Of a stretch of DNA of 64,000 nucleotides, positions 52,883 to 62,259 are shown piece after piece (position 1 is the first letter of the stretch; each line of letters opens with the position of its first letter). A program made the translations under genes and the position numbers. The stretch is from Parachryseolinea silvisoli (lineage in GTDB: Bacteria > Bacteroidota > Bacteroidia > Cytophagales > Cyclobacteriaceae). The notes below the pieces were generated by a model. It was not told the DNA's origin. It saw only the letters and a program-made list of their open reading frames with translations, and made no database searches. The stretch is from contig NZ_JAIOAO010000002.1 of the NCBI RefSeq assembly GCF_021190955.1, forward strand, positions 868,001-932,000, written 5' to 3'.

Positions 52883-53986
52883 ATGGAATGGTCAATAACA
52901 ACAAATAAAGACTGGTCGACCCTGGAACAAACGTTCCCGTGGGTGGCCGATATGCAGCACGTGCCGCAAGACCCCCTACACCATGCCGAAGGGGATGTAG
53001 CCATCCACACACGCATGGTACTGGAAGCGCTGCAGGCAACGGCACGATACCAATCGCTGGCACCACAACAACAGCAGATTCTGTGGGCGGCGGCGCTGTT
53101 GCACGATGTGGAGAAGCGCTCTACTACCCAACAGGAGGGGGACCGCATTATCTCGCCGGGTCATGCACGCCGTGGCGAACGCACGGCCCGTGAAATACTA
53201 TATACCCAGGTGCCCACGCCGTTTGTTATACGCGAGCAGGTTGCGGCCCTGGTACGGTACCACGGTCTGCCCTTGTGGATCCTGGAGAAGCCCGATCCTC
53301 TCAAGAGCTTGTTGGAAGCATCCTTGCGCGTACAGATGCCGTTGCTGGCGCTGTTAGCAGAGGCCGACGCTCGCGGACGCATCTGCGCGGATCAGCAAGA
53401 CCTGCTGGAGCGCATTGAGCTTTTCATCGCTTTCTGCGAAGAACAGCACTGCTGGCAAACACCGCGTCGCTTTGTCAATGGACTGGCGCAGTTTACCTAC
53501 TTCCAAAAGGAGAATGGTTCGCCGGAATATATTCCGTATGACGACCTGAAAGGTGAGGTAATGATGTTGTCGGGCTTACCCGGCATGGGCAAAGATACTT
53601 TCTTACAGAAACACTATCCGGGCCTGCCCGTGGTCAGCCTGGACAACATTCGCCGCCAGCACAAGCTAAAGCCTGAGGACACCGCTGCCACGGGCTGGGC
53701 GGTACAGCAGGCAAAAGAGCAAGCCCGGGAATACTTGCGCCAGGGGCGGCCCTTTGCCTGGAATGCTACCAACATCACCCGCTCGGTGCGCACCCAGTGG
53801 ATCGACCTCTTTGTGACATACAAAGCACGGGTTCGGTTGGTCTACATCGAGGTGCCTTACAAAGACTGGCTGCACCAGAACAAGAACCGGGAGCACGCCG
53901 TGCCACAAAAGGCGCTGATGCACCTACTGCAAAAACTGGAAGTACCCGCGCCGCACGAAGCCCATGAGGTAACGTATGTCGTATAG
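52883..53986 (+). CDS. HD phosphohydrolase - polynucleotide kinase fusion
   Basis: A 367-residue fusion. Residues about 30-190 are an HD domain with His42, His74-Asp75 (ALLHDVEK), His94, His127 and Asp162, a complete metal set. Residues about 222-360 are a P-loop kinase: Walker A in LSGLPGMGKDTFLQ (231-239), the T4-Pnk-like VVSLDNIRRQ with Asp254 and Arg257, and a lid-like TNITRSVRTQW. I infer 5'-OH phosphorylation by the kinase and removal of a terminal or cyclic phosphate by the HD part, making ends for the RNA ligase 12 bases upstream. Ends at a strong terminator. Confidence 0.88.
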   Translation: MEWSITTNKDWSTLEQTFPWVADMQHVPQDPLHHAEGDVAIHTRMVLEALQATARYQSLAPQQQQILWAAALLHDVEKRSTTQQEGDRIISPGHARRGERTAREILYTQVPTPFVIREQVAALVRYHGLPLWILEKPDPLKSLLEASLRVQMPLLALLAEADARGRICADQQDLLERIELFIAFCEEQHCWQTPRRFVNGLAQFTYFQKENGSPEYIPYDDLKGEVMMLSGLPGMGKDTFLQKHYPGLPVVSLDNIRRQHKLKPEDTAATGWAVQQAKEQAREYLRQGRPFAWNATNITRSVRTQWIDLFVTYKARVRLVYIEVPYKDWLHQNKNREHAVPQKALMHLLQKLEVPAPHEAHEVTYVV

Positions 53987-54004
53987 ATGCTTCTGGAAAT
54001 AAAG

Positions 54005-54034
54005 AGCCTCGAACATCTGTTCGGGGCTTTTTCC
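54005..54034 (+). terminator. Intrinsic terminator of ligase-kinase unit
   Basis: AGCCTCGAAC (54005-54014) pairs with GTTCGGGGCT (54019-54028) around ATCT, with one G-U pair, and TTTTT follows. It separates the ligase/kinase pair from the nucleotidyltransferase pair. Confidence 0.88.
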
Positions 54035-54121
54035 ATGAAAAAAATTTCACGCAAAATCTCCTGCGCAAAAAGAGTGCGTAGTCCTGTATTTCCTTTGTAG
54101 CGAGGAACACGTACGACATGC

Positions 54122-54880
54122 GTGACAATGATGAAAGAGGTTATTTTGAACAAGCTGAAAGACCTGGAGCAGCAATTTGATGTAAAGATCCTGCTGGCGT
54201 GTGAATCAGGAAGCCGGGCATGGGGTTTTGCTTCGCCTGATAGCGACTACGATGCCCGGTTTATTTATGTGCACAAAAAAGACTTTTATTTGTCGATCGA
54301 CGAGCGGCCGGATGTACTGGGCCTGCCGGTCGATGCGGTGCTCGATATCGGCGGCTGGGAGCTGCGAAAAGCATTACGACTTTTTCGCAAGGCCAATGCC
54401 CCCTTGTATGAATGGTTACAATCGCCGCTGGTATACACCGCACAGGACAACTTCGTGGCCGACATGAAAGAGCTGATGCCGCAGTATTTCTCGCCACGGG
54501 CAGCCATGCACCACTACCTCAGCATGGCCAAGGGTGTTGTTGAATACGAGCTTGCTGCACCGGAAGTACGGCTTAAGAAGTATTTTTATGCACTCCGGCC
54601 CATCTTGGCTGCCCGGTGGATTGCCGAACGGGGTACTGTGCCGCCCATCATGTTTGCGCAGCTGCGGGCATCATTGCCGGCGGCGTTGAACGACATAGTA
54701 GACGACCTGTTGCGGCAAAAAGCTATAGCATGCGAAGGCCACACCATCGTGCCGGTACCAGCGCTGAACCAATACCTGCTGGAAGAAGTAAAGTTTCTGA
54801 AGCAGGCGGTGCCGCCGGCTACAGAACCTGTCGCCGACAGCGAGCCTTTGCACACACTCTTTCGAAAATATGTAGTATGA
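54122..54880 (+). CDS. RlaP-type predicted nucleotidyltransferase (first copy)
   Basis: A 252-residue pol-beta-like nucleotidyltransferase of the RlaP (YcgL) family, named for association with RNA ligase. The active site is CESGSRAWGFASPDSDYDAR: Gly30-Ser31 for nucleotide binding and Asp42/Asp44 as metal ligands. A helical C-terminal half follows (MHHYLSMAKGVVEYELAAPE, ALRPILAARWIAERGTVPP). Such enzymes are predicted to add nucleotides to RNA ends. Met at residues 3 or 4 are alternative starts. The stop overlaps the next start (ATGA). Confidence 0.85.
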   Translation: MTMMKEVILNKLKDLEQQFDVKILLACESGSRAWGFASPDSDYDARFIYVHKKDFYLSIDERPDVLGLPVDAVLDIGGWELRKALRLFRKANAPLYEWLQSPLVYTAQDNFVADMKELMPQYFSPRAAMHHYLSMAKGVVEYELAAPEVRLKKYFYALRPILAARWIAERGTVPPIMFAQLRASLPAALNDIVDDLLRQKAIACEGHTIVPVPALNQYLLEEVKFLKQAVPPATEPVADSEPLHTLFRKYVV

Positions 54881-55950
54881 CTTTACAAGAATTAGAATAT
54901 GATAGGGCACATCTCTTACTAAAATGTGTCAGCGGCAGCCAGGCATACGGCCTGGCGCTGCCGCATTCTGATACTGATATCAAGGGAATTTTTATACTGC
55001 CCCGTCGTGCATATTACGGAATGACGTACATCGACCAGGTTAACAATGAAACCAACGATGTCATGTACTATGAGATCGGCAAGATCGTCGACCTTCTGGT
55101 AAAGAACAATCCTAACATTCTGGAGCTGCTCAGCACACCAGACGACTGTGTAGTATATCGCCACGCTGTGCTGGCGCAATTGCGCCCGGAAATGTTTTTA
55201 TCGAAGCTATGCAACCAAACCTTTGGGCAGTACGCGTATGCACAGATCAAAAAAGCGCGCGGTCTCAACAAAAAGATCTTAAATCCTGTCGCGGAGGTAC
55301 GTAAAACCATCCTTGACTTTTGCTATGTATTGGTAGGTCAGGGCGCATTGCCCCTTGCCACATGGCTAGCCCAAAAACAATACCGGCAGGAAGATTGTGG
55401 CCTTATGCGCGTAGACCACATGCGCGAGGTATATGTCTTATTTCATCAGTCGCAAACCGGGCGTAAGCTTTCCGGTATTTTCTCCAGCCCGGCGGCCGAC
55501 GAAGTATCGCTCAGCTCGATACCGGCTGGATCAGAGCCTCAGGCAACGGTATATTTTAACAAAGACGGATATTCGGTGTACTGTAAAGAATATCGCCAAT
55601 ATTGGGAATGGGTGAGTACGCGAAACGAAGCCCGTTATGAGAGCACCCTCAACCATGGCCGTCATTACGATGCCAAAAACATCATGCACGTATTCCGGAT
55701 ACTGAACATGGCCGAAGAAATTGCCCGCGAAGGACGCGTGAATGTTCGTCGTCCGGACCGTGAGCAGCTGCTGCGCATTCGCGCCGGCGAGTTTGCATAT
55801 GAAGACCTGTTAAAACAAGCCGAAGAAAAGGTGCACCTGGTAGATCATCTGTTTAAAATGGCAGATTTACCCGACGCACCGGACATCCACCATGCCGAAG
55901 AGGCGCTCATAGGCATCCGGGAAGAGTTTTATACACAGTCATTCGACTAA
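54877..55950 (+). CDS. RlaP-type predicted nucleotidyltransferase (second copy)
   Basis: The frame is open from 54616 within the preceding gene, but Met at 54877, overlapping the previous stop by 4 bases, begins the family sequence; 357 residues. The active site is CVSGSQAYGLALPHSDTDIK (Gly20-Ser21, Asp32, Asp34). It is longer than the first copy: a mid region MYYEIGKIVDLLVKNNPNIL and a C-terminal WEWVSTRNEARYESTLNHGR with YDAKNIMHVFRIL, conserved in this family. The two copies are clearly related yet diverged, so they may act on different ends or work as a heterodimer (inference). Confidence 0.87.
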   Translation: MTLQELEYDRAHLLLKCVSGSQAYGLALPHSDTDIKGIFILPRRAYYGMTYIDQVNNETNDVMYYEIGKIVDLLVKNNPNILELLSTPDDCVVYRHAVLAQLRPEMFLSKLCNQTFGQYAYAQIKKARGLNKKILNPVAEVRKTILDFCYVLVGQGALPLATWLAQKQYRQEDCGLMRVDHMREVYVLFHQSQTGRKLSGIFSSPAADEVSLSSIPAGSEPQATVYFNKDGYSVYCKEYRQYWEWVSTRNEARYESTLNHGRHYDAKNIMHVFRILNMAEEIAREGRVNVRRPDREQLLRIRAGEFAYEDLLKQAEEKVHLVDHLFKMADLPDAPDIHHAEEALIGIREEFYTQSFD

Positions 55951-56337
55951 CGTCACGGATGAACCGCGTCGCAGTGTATTCTGTATCTCCGAGACCGTAT
56001 CGGTGTGCCGGATGAGGGCGGCGATCTGCTCGTCGGTGGCCTCGCCCTCGACCTCAGCTTTATACTGAAAATTATATCCGGGCTGGCCCTCGGCGCTGAA
56101 CTCGGCCGAAGCTTCCACCGTTACGCGGCGGATCACGAGGGCTTGCCGATGGGCCTCCCGGTAGAGATCGTTGCAAAAACACGTAGCCAGGGCCAGGCAC
56201 AACAACTCGCCGCCGTTCACACCCGATCCAAGCCCGGCAACTTTACCTGGAATCGAAAGGTCACGCGCAACACCGTCCGATTCAACCGTTACAGCGTGGT
56301 AATTAAAATGATTTTCAAGCTTTGCCGTCACTTTCAT
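55939..56337 (-). CDS. OsmC family protein
   Basis: Met at 56337 is chosen (132 residues), since upstream residues to 56397 are hydrophobic junk absent from the family. It starts KVTAKLENHFNYHAVTVESD and has GVNGGELLCLALATCFCNDL, the OsmC helix with the second redox Cys (ATCFCND), then ALVIRRVTVEASAEFSAEGQ. Classical OsmC peroxidases need two Cys; the first is not in its usual place, so peroxidase activity is uncertain. It converges with the RlaP gene, overlapping by 12 bases. Confidence 0.85.
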   Translation of the reverse strand: MKVTAKLENHFNYHAVTVESDGVARDLSIPGKVAGLGSGVNGGELLCLALATCFCNDLYREAHRQALVIRRVTVEASAEFSAEGQPGYNFQYKAEVEGEATDEQIAALIRHTDTVSEIQNTLRRGSSVTLVE

Positions 56338-56468
56338 AAACTGTGCTACAACGAATATACAAAAATCCAGGCTACCGCTCTTAAAAAAGAAGAACACCCA
56401 TAGGTTCCAAAATAATATTATTTACATTTATGAATTATATTAAGATATAGTGCTTTGTCCCGGATTAT

Positions 56469-56801
56469 ATGAAAGGAACTTATCTCGGTGAATTTGAGGA
56501 GATCGTCCTCCTGGCCGTCGGAATCCTATACGACGAGGCGTATGGCGTCAGCGTGCGAGCGGAGGTAGAGCAGCACACCGGCCGCGTGATCAGTATTGGC
56601 GCGGTTCACACGGCCCTGCACCGGCTTGAGGAGAAAGCGTTTTTACAATCGCGGTTTGGCGAGGCCTCCGACGTGCGTGGTGGCAAACGCAAGCGCCTTT
56701 TCCGAATCACCGCCGAGGGCCTCCAGACCCTGCGCGACGCCCAGGCCCTGCGCAGCCAAATGTGGTCGCTCTTGCCAAAAGCTGTACTCAAAACCATCTG
56801 A
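56469..56801 (+). CDS. PadR family transcriptional regulator
   Basis: A 110-residue PadR-type winged-helix protein: LGEFEEIVLLAVGILYDEAY at the start, then GVSVRAEVEQHTGRVISIGA and VHTALHRLEEKAFLQSRFGE, and a basic wing with RGGKRKRLFRITAEGLQTL. PadR proteins repress neighbouring genes and respond to ligands or stress. It is 4 bases from the permease gene. The PadR plus prefix-domain permease pair is common in Cytophagales and probably self-contained. Confidence 0.92.
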   Translation: MKGTYLGEFEEIVLLAVGILYDEAYGVSVRAEVEQHTGRVISIGAVHTALHRLEEKAFLQSRFGEASDVRGGKRKRLFRITAEGLQTLRDAQALRSQMWSLLPKAVLKTI

Positions 56802-56805
56802 CCAC

Positions 56806-59448
56806 ATGAAACACACGCCACCCACGCTTATTAAGAAGATGCTCCGCTGGTTTGTGAACGTCGACTTTCTCGAAGAGATAGAGGGCGACCTCGACGAAAT
56901 GTTCCAGCAACGTGTCACGTCTCATGGCATTTGGTGCGCTCGCTGGCACTATCTGCTCGAAGCCTTTCAAACCTGTCGGCCCTATACCATGAAAAAGAAA
57001 AGCCATGTGGCCCACGAAGTTGTACACCTGGTTTTTTTAAAGCTCGCCTGGCGCAACCTGGAACGGCGCAAAGGGTATGCGTTGCTAAACATCACGGGCC
57101 TGGCCGTTGGGCTTGTCAGTTTTATGTTGATCATGCAGTACATCGTGTTCGAGCAAAGCTATGATACTTTCCACACACGCGGCGAAGATCTTTACCGTGT
57201 CGCGTTCGATTGGGGAGAAACGGATTATACAGGAAACAACTCCAGCCGCTATGCGGGAAACGTACCAGCCATGGGACCGGTCTTAAAAGAAGAGCTACCA
57301 GGCGTGGAAGCCTATACGCGCTTTGTACCCGTCAACACGTTCAAACCCTATACCACAGTCACATACCGCGTCAACGATCGTATTCTCTACAACGCCAGCG
57401 CCGAGAACGGCTTTTTCGCCGACAGCGCATTCTTACAACTGTTCTCGTTCCCGATCCAACAGGGCGATCGTCATCCACTCACCGAGCCTCATGCCATTGC
57501 GCTGACACAATCCTTCGCCACGAAAATATTTGGCACGGCTATGCCTAACGACATAATCGGCCAGACACTTGAAATCGACAATGGCGAACGCGCCCGTTAT
57601 ACCGTAACCGCTCTTTTGCAGGATGTACCGGCTAATTCGCACATCCGTTTCGATTACCTGATCTCCTACGCCACGATCCAGTCCGCGCGACTCGACGAAA
57701 ATAAATATTGGAGCCAGTTTTATACCTACGTCCGCTTTACCCCACAGGCGGCGAATAACCCACTCACGATTGATACGAAGCCACTACTGCACAAGCTATA
57801 CGGCGACGACCACCACATCTCGATTTTCTTCCAACCCCTTCAGAAAATACACCTGCACTCGCACTTACGCGAAGAGCTCTCCCCAGGCATCTCCGCGCAG
57901 CACCTCATGTTCCTGACCATCATTGCGTATGCGATAATCGCCATGGCTTGGGTGAACTATGTCAACATGTTTCTGTCGGGATCGTTAGAGCGTGCCAAAG
58001 AGATCGGAATCAAAAAAATCTTAGGCTCTACCCGTGCACATCTCGTGGTGCAATTTCTCGCGGAGTCCGTTGTGATTCACATGGTCAGCATCGCACTCAG
58101 CGTGTTGATGCTCTTGTTGATCCATCCCTCTGTAGAGGCGTGGCTGGGTGTTGACTTGCCGTTGCCCTTCCTGGAAGACACGCAGTATACCTGGATCACG
58201 GGGCTCAGCATCGCCGCGGGCTGTGCTGTAACGGGGCTGTATCCTGCGCTCATCGTCTCGGCACAACCCATACAGGCGCTGGGCGCAAGGGTGGTACGTT
58301 CCGCGCAAGGCACCGGCATGAAAGCCGGTCTGGTATACTTTCAATTTGTAGTGGCATTTGTAGTATTCTCCAGCGCCGTCATAGTGGGCCGCCAGGTACG
58401 GTTCATGAAACAGGCCGACCTGGGCGTCGCCCTCGACAACCGCATTGTGGTACGCAGCCCGGGTACGACAGACTCCGCCTATGCAGGCCATGTGCAGGCA
58501 TACAAGGAACGCCTGCAGGCATACCCCTTCATTCGCTCCGTTTCCTTTGCTTCGGCAGTACCGGGAATGAAGCTGAACGAGTCCGGTTATGTACGGCGCG
58601 TACAAGGACCCTCGATCGACGATAATAATGTCTTTAAACTGCTGGTCGACCAGGACTTCTTTCGCACGTACGACGTCCGGTTGCTGGCGGGTCGTCCTTT
58701 TTCCGATACCTTCTCCACCGAGACGCAGGCTGTCATTATCAACGAAGCCGCGCTCAGCATTCTGAAATTCTCTACGCCGGCCGAAGCCCTGCACCAGCGC
58801 ATACGCTGGCGACGCGAGGAGTATGAAGTCGTGGGCGTATGCTCGAACTACAATCATCACTATCTGCAAACAATCGTCGAGCCCTTAGTCTTGTGTTACA
58901 ACCCGGCCCCTGGAGGCTTTGTCACACTCCAGGTAAAACCTGGCCACGATGCGGCCGCAATAGCGAGTGCAAAACGCGAGCTGGCCACCCTGTTTCCCGA
59001 TGCGCCGTTTGAATACGAGTTTATCAAAACGTCATACGATAAACAGTATGCCGTGATCGACCGCTTTGAAACCGTCGTTCAGTTTTTTGCAGCCATTGCC
59101 ATCGTGATTGCCTGTGCGGGTCTGTTTGCCCTGGCGGCGCATCACGTCCAATATCGCACCCGTGAGATTGCTGTACGCAAGGTCTTTGGTGCACGTACTG
59201 CGCAAGTCATTACCTGGCTCACTGCGAAGTATGTACGGATTGTGTTGGTCAGCGCCGTGTTGGGAAGCGTCATTACATTTTACGCCATGCGGCAATGGCT
59301 GCAAAACTTTGCTTTTGCCGTCACGCCGGGAGCAGGCGACTTTATCGGACCACTGCTGGCACTCCTCACCATTACGCTGGTAGCGGTGGCTTATCCCTGT
59401 GTCAAAGCCTCGTGGAAAAACCCTGCACGTACGTTGGCGCACGGATAA
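56806..59448 (+). CDS. ABC-type FtsX/MacB permease with prefix domain
   Basis: The frame is open from 56596, but Met at 56806, four bases after the PadR stop, starts KHTPPTLIKKMLRWFVNVDF, the cytoplasmic permease prefix domain (about 1-80); 880 residues. Then a MacB-type permease: LLNITGLAVGLVSFMLIMQY, a periplasmic MacB_PCD domain (DLYRVAFDWGETDY onward), FtsX-like triple helices (about 370-500), and a second half (LVYFQFVVAFVVFSSAVIVG; FALAAHHVQYRTREIAVRKV then FGA). The ATPase is not encoded here and must come from elsewhere. Related to the next gene. Confidence 0.9.
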   Translation: MKHTPPTLIKKMLRWFVNVDFLEEIEGDLDEMFQQRVTSHGIWCARWHYLLEAFQTCRPYTMKKKSHVAHEVVHLVFLKLAWRNLERRKGYALLNITGLAVGLVSFMLIMQYIVFEQSYDTFHTRGEDLYRVAFDWGETDYTGNNSSRYAGNVPAMGPVLKEELPGVEAYTRFVPVNTFKPYTTVTYRVNDRILYNASAENGFFADSAFLQLFSFPIQQGDRHPLTEPHAIALTQSFATKIFGTAMPNDIIGQTLEIDNGERARYTVTALLQDVPANSHIRFDYLISYATIQSARLDENKYWSQFYTYVRFTPQAANNPLTIDTKPLLHKLYGDDHHISIFFQPLQKIHLHSHLREELSPGISAQHLMFLTIIAYAIIAMAWVNYVNMFLSGSLERAKEIGIKKILGSTRAHLVVQFLAESVVIHMVSIALSVLMLLLIHPSVEAWLGVDLPLPFLEDTQYTWITGLSIAAGCAVTGLYPALIVSAQPIQALGARVVRSAQGTGMKAGLVYFQFVVAFVVFSSAVIVGRQVRFMKQADLGVALDNRIVVRSPGTTDSAYAGHVQAYKERLQAYPFIRSVSFASAVPGMKLNESGYVRRVQGPSIDDNNVFKLLVDQDFFRTYDVRLLAGRPFSDTFSTETQAVIINEAALSILKFSTPAEALHQRIRWRREEYEVVGVCSNYNHHYLQTIVEPLVLCYNPAPGGFVTLQVKPGHDAAAIASAKRELATLFPDAPFEYEFIKTSYDKQYAVIDRFETVVQFFAAIAIVIACAGLFALAAHHVQYRTREIAVRKVFGARTAQVITWLTAKYVRIVLVSAVLGSVITFYAMRQWLQNFAFAVTPGAGDFIGPLLALLTITLVAVAYPCVKASWKNPARTLAHG

Positions 59449-59533
59449 GAAGAAAAGCAACGTGCTACTTTCCGCCATCATCGTGTGGGAGGGGTTGAAT
59501 CCGATCAAAAAAGCACCGATATTGATCGGCGCT

Positions 59534-61927
59534 ATGAATTATCTCAAGATTGCCCTACGACTGCAAGCCCGCTACAAGTGGTTTACACTCCTGAATATCA
59601 CAGGGCTGGCCCTGGGCATGCTATGCAGCTTGCTGGTCTTTCTGTATGTCGGCAGTCACCTCGAGACCGACCGGCATCATGAAGATGCCGAGCGCCTATA
59701 CCGTGTCGTACTGGACATTCATACACCCGCCGGTCCCATCGAGCATGAAGAAGGCACATCGCTGCCCCTGGGCCACGCGTTGCAGTCGACGTATAGTGCG
59801 GTGGAAGCCGCGGCCTTTTGCATGCGGTTCTATGCCGCGCCGACTATTACCATCACCACACCTGCGGGCAGCGACCATTACCAGGAGGACGGAATCGCGG
59901 CGTATGCCGACAGCACCTATCTTCAACTATTTCATCACGAATTTGTTCAGGGTGATAAACACACGGCACTGACGCGGCCCAAAAGCGTCGTGCTCTCGCA
60001 ACGGCAGGCGCTCAAATACTTCGGCCGAGCCGATGTCGTCGGTCGTACGCTCAACATCAACCACACCGTCGACCTTACGGTGACGGGCGTCTTCGCCAAT
60101 GCCGGAGATCGTTCAGCTCTGAACGTTGACGTGTTGGTTTCCCTACCCACACTCAAGATACTCAGCCCTCAATATCAGGATCAGAACTACACGTGGATCG
60201 GCGGTAGCAAGTGGACTTTTATAAAACTGAAAGCGGGGCAGCGGCCTTCTACACTCGAAGCCCAGTTACCGGCCTTTGTTGCAAAACACCTCGGTGCCGA
60301 TTTCCGCCACTGGCAATTCCGCTTGCAGCCTTTGGCTGAAATACACTTCGATACCCGCTATGATGGCGTCGTCAGCAAGCCGGTAGTATGGACCCTGGCA
60401 GTGGTAGCCCTCGCATTGACCGGACTGGTATGCATGAACTACGTCAACTTGTCTATCGCGCAGTCGGGGTCGCGTGCAAAGGAGATCGGTGTACGCAAAT
60501 ACCTGGGTAGCAGCAAACGCCAATTGTTCATTCAGTTTATGATAGAGACAGCCATCGTCGTGTTGGCCGCCGCGGGCTTGGCGTTAATCGCAGTCTACAT
60601 CACATTGCCATTCATTAATCTTTGGCTGCAGGTGGATCTGACGTTGACGCAATTGGCATCCTTTGGAGAGATTGCCACGATACTGTTCTCCTGTCTGGCG
60701 CTTATATTCCTGGCCGGATACTATCCTGCTGTAGTATTATCGGGCTTTAATCCTATCCGCGCCCTGGCCGGAAAGGCCGGTGTCCTGAACGGTAAACAGC
60801 AATGGCTACAACAATCGCTGATCTGCTTTCAATACACCGTCGCCTTCCTCTTTATGGCGGCTACGGTCGTTATGCTGCATCAAATACACTTTCTTCTACA
60901 AGAAGACCGTACAGGCGTGCCTGCCGAGGCCGTTGTAACGATAGGCTTACCAAAAGCCGACCTCTCCCGGCGGCAGGCTTTTCGCGATGCCTTACTTACT
61001 ATACCCGGCGTGGAGGGAGCCACACTGCAACATCAAGGTCCACTGGCCGCATCGTTAGACGGGGGTTTTATAAAGTACGATAACCGTTCCACGTGGGAAG
61101 AATTCATCGTACGCGACCGCTGGGCCGATGATCACTTTATGGAAACCTATAAGCTGCCACTGGTCGCAGGTCGTAACATCGTGCTACAGGATTCCACTAC
61201 CGAAACCCTTGTCAACGAAGCGCTGCTCCAAAAACTAAACATCACGAACCCTCACGACGCCCTGGGAAAACAAATCGTGCTGGACAATGCCGGCCTGACG
61301 GCGACCATCGTCGGTGTCGTACAAAACTTCCATCACCGATCCCTCCAACATGAAATTGAGCCCGTAGCGATCTATCCGCTTCGGGCAGCGCTTAGCCAAA
61401 CCGGCATTCGATTGTCGACCGACCATACCCAGGCGACACTCGAAGCGATCGCTGTTGCCTGGAAAAATATATTTCCCGACGACGTGCTGCGCGTCTCTTT
61501 TCTCGACCAATCCATCGCCAATCTATACCGCACCGAACGCATCACGGGTAAGCTCATGACCATCCTGGCCGTTGTATCCGCGATTGTTTGTAGTATTGGT
61601 ATACTGGGTTTATCAGCCTGGTCGGCATTGCGTCGCACACGTGAGATCGGCATACGCAAAGTACTGGGCGCTTCCACCGCCGACATCCTCGTGATGCTGG
61701 GCCGGCAATACCTGGTGCTGATGGTCGTGGCCATGATGCTGGCACTTCCGGTGGCCTATAGCATGATGCATCGTTGGCTCGAAGGTTTTGCCTACCATGT
61801 GCCGCTTACGTGGACAGCTTTTGTTATACCGTCAGTACTTCTGGTCAGCGCGACGCTGGTGTTGGTAGCCGGGCAATCACTGCGAACCGCCCGCACCAGT
61901 CCCAGCCATTCGTTGCGGAATGATTAA
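59534..61927 (+). CDS. ABC-type FtsX/MacB permease
   Basis: The frame is open from 59399 and so overlaps the upstream gene; Met at 59534 begins NYLKIALRLQARYKWFTLLN, the normal family start; 797 residues. Layout: membrane segment ITGLALGMLCSLLVFLYVG, MacB periplasmic domain (ERLYRVVLDIHTPAGPIEHE), FtsX helices (NLSIAQSGSRAKEIGVRKYL), then the second MacB/FtsX half (LSAWSALRRTREIGIRKVLG). Unlike its neighbour it lacks the prefix domain. The two probably arose by duplication and may form a heterodimeric permease (inference). No ATPase gene is adjacent. Confidence 0.9.
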   Translation: MNYLKIALRLQARYKWFTLLNITGLALGMLCSLLVFLYVGSHLETDRHHEDAERLYRVVLDIHTPAGPIEHEEGTSLPLGHALQSTYSAVEAAAFCMRFYAAPTITITTPAGSDHYQEDGIAAYADSTYLQLFHHEFVQGDKHTALTRPKSVVLSQRQALKYFGRADVVGRTLNINHTVDLTVTGVFANAGDRSALNVDVLVSLPTLKILSPQYQDQNYTWIGGSKWTFIKLKAGQRPSTLEAQLPAFVAKHLGADFRHWQFRLQPLAEIHFDTRYDGVVSKPVVWTLAVVALALTGLVCMNYVNLSIAQSGSRAKEIGVRKYLGSSKRQLFIQFMIETAIVVLAAAGLALIAVYITLPFINLWLQVDLTLTQLASFGEIATILFSCLALIFLAGYYPAVVLSGFNPIRALAGKAGVLNGKQQWLQQSLICFQYTVAFLFMAATVVMLHQIHFLLQEDRTGVPAEAVVTIGLPKADLSRRQAFRDALLTIPGVEGATLQHQGPLAASLDGGFIKYDNRSTWEEFIVRDRWADDHFMETYKLPLVAGRNIVLQDSTTETLVNEALLQKLNITNPHDALGKQIVLDNAGLTATIVGVVQNFHHRSLQHEIEPVAIYPLRAALSQTGIRLSTDHTQATLEAIAVAWKNIFPDDVLRVSFLDQSIANLYRTERITGKLMTILAVVSAIVCSIGILGLSAWSALRRTREIGIRKVLGASTADILVMLGRQYLVLMVVAMMLALPVAYSMMHRWLEGFAYHVPLTWTAFVIPSVLLVSATLVLVAGQSLRTARTSPSHSLRND

Positions 61928-61972
61928 AAAAGAATTATACCGCCGACATGTGTACAATTAAAAAAGTCGACG

Positions 61973-61980
61973 TACCTTTG
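61973..61980 (+). promoter_or_regulatory. TACCTTTG -7 box of rtcB
   Basis: Exact TAnnTTTG match, identical to the box at 51890-51897. TGTG about 20 bases upstream is a fair -33 element. It would start a leader of about 270 nt. Confidence 0.55.
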
Positions 61981-62259
61981 CCTTGCAATTACCTCTTGTA
62001 TCACCCTATAATTATAGAGGATTATGTTTGCCCTGAAATTACATATCGCCCCGATCCGGCAACGGTAAGCTCTCTTACCGGCATATACTGCCGTGTTTTC
62101 TTCCTTTAACAAATTATTATTCTAAAAACTGGCTGTAAGCCTGCCCGTTTGTACGTGCATTGTTTTTTGCGATGTACACAACCGGAAAGAGATTGTCTTG
62201 TCCCGTTCGTAACAACGGGACCGGCACCCACTTTGCGCAGGCCCGGGCCGTATATCCCT
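61981..62259 (+). promoter_or_regulatory. Structured 5' leader of rtcB
   Basis: Non-coding and hairpin-rich. CCTCT (61992-61996) can pair with AGAGG (62016-62020). CGGCA/TGCCG (62057-62061 with 62089-62093) encloses CGGTAAG/CTTACCG (62063-62069 with 62074-62080), and TGTTTTC follows, like an attenuator or the terminator of the upstream permease. GTCCCGTT (62200-62207) pairs with AACGGGAC (62214-62221). No known riboswitch class is recognised. Similar in length to the RNA-ligase leader. Confidence 0.5.

Noticed and set aside
54616-54876. N-terminal extension of the second RlaP gene inside the first
   Set aside because: It reads the first gene in another frame, is Arg-rich and unlike the family; the overlap start at 54877 fits.
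56596-56805. Upstream extension of the first permease across the PadR gene
   Set aside because: It is a shadow frame of PadR; the permease prefix domain starts exactly at 56806.
56469-61927. PadR/permease unit as a functional part of the RNA-repair island
   Set aside because: Such units are common and autonomous in Cytophagales; position alone does not support a link.
62200-62221. T-arm-like hairpin before rtcB (GTTCGTAAC)
   Set aside because: The stem is 8 bp with a 6-base loop when fully paired and has no other tRNA parts around it.
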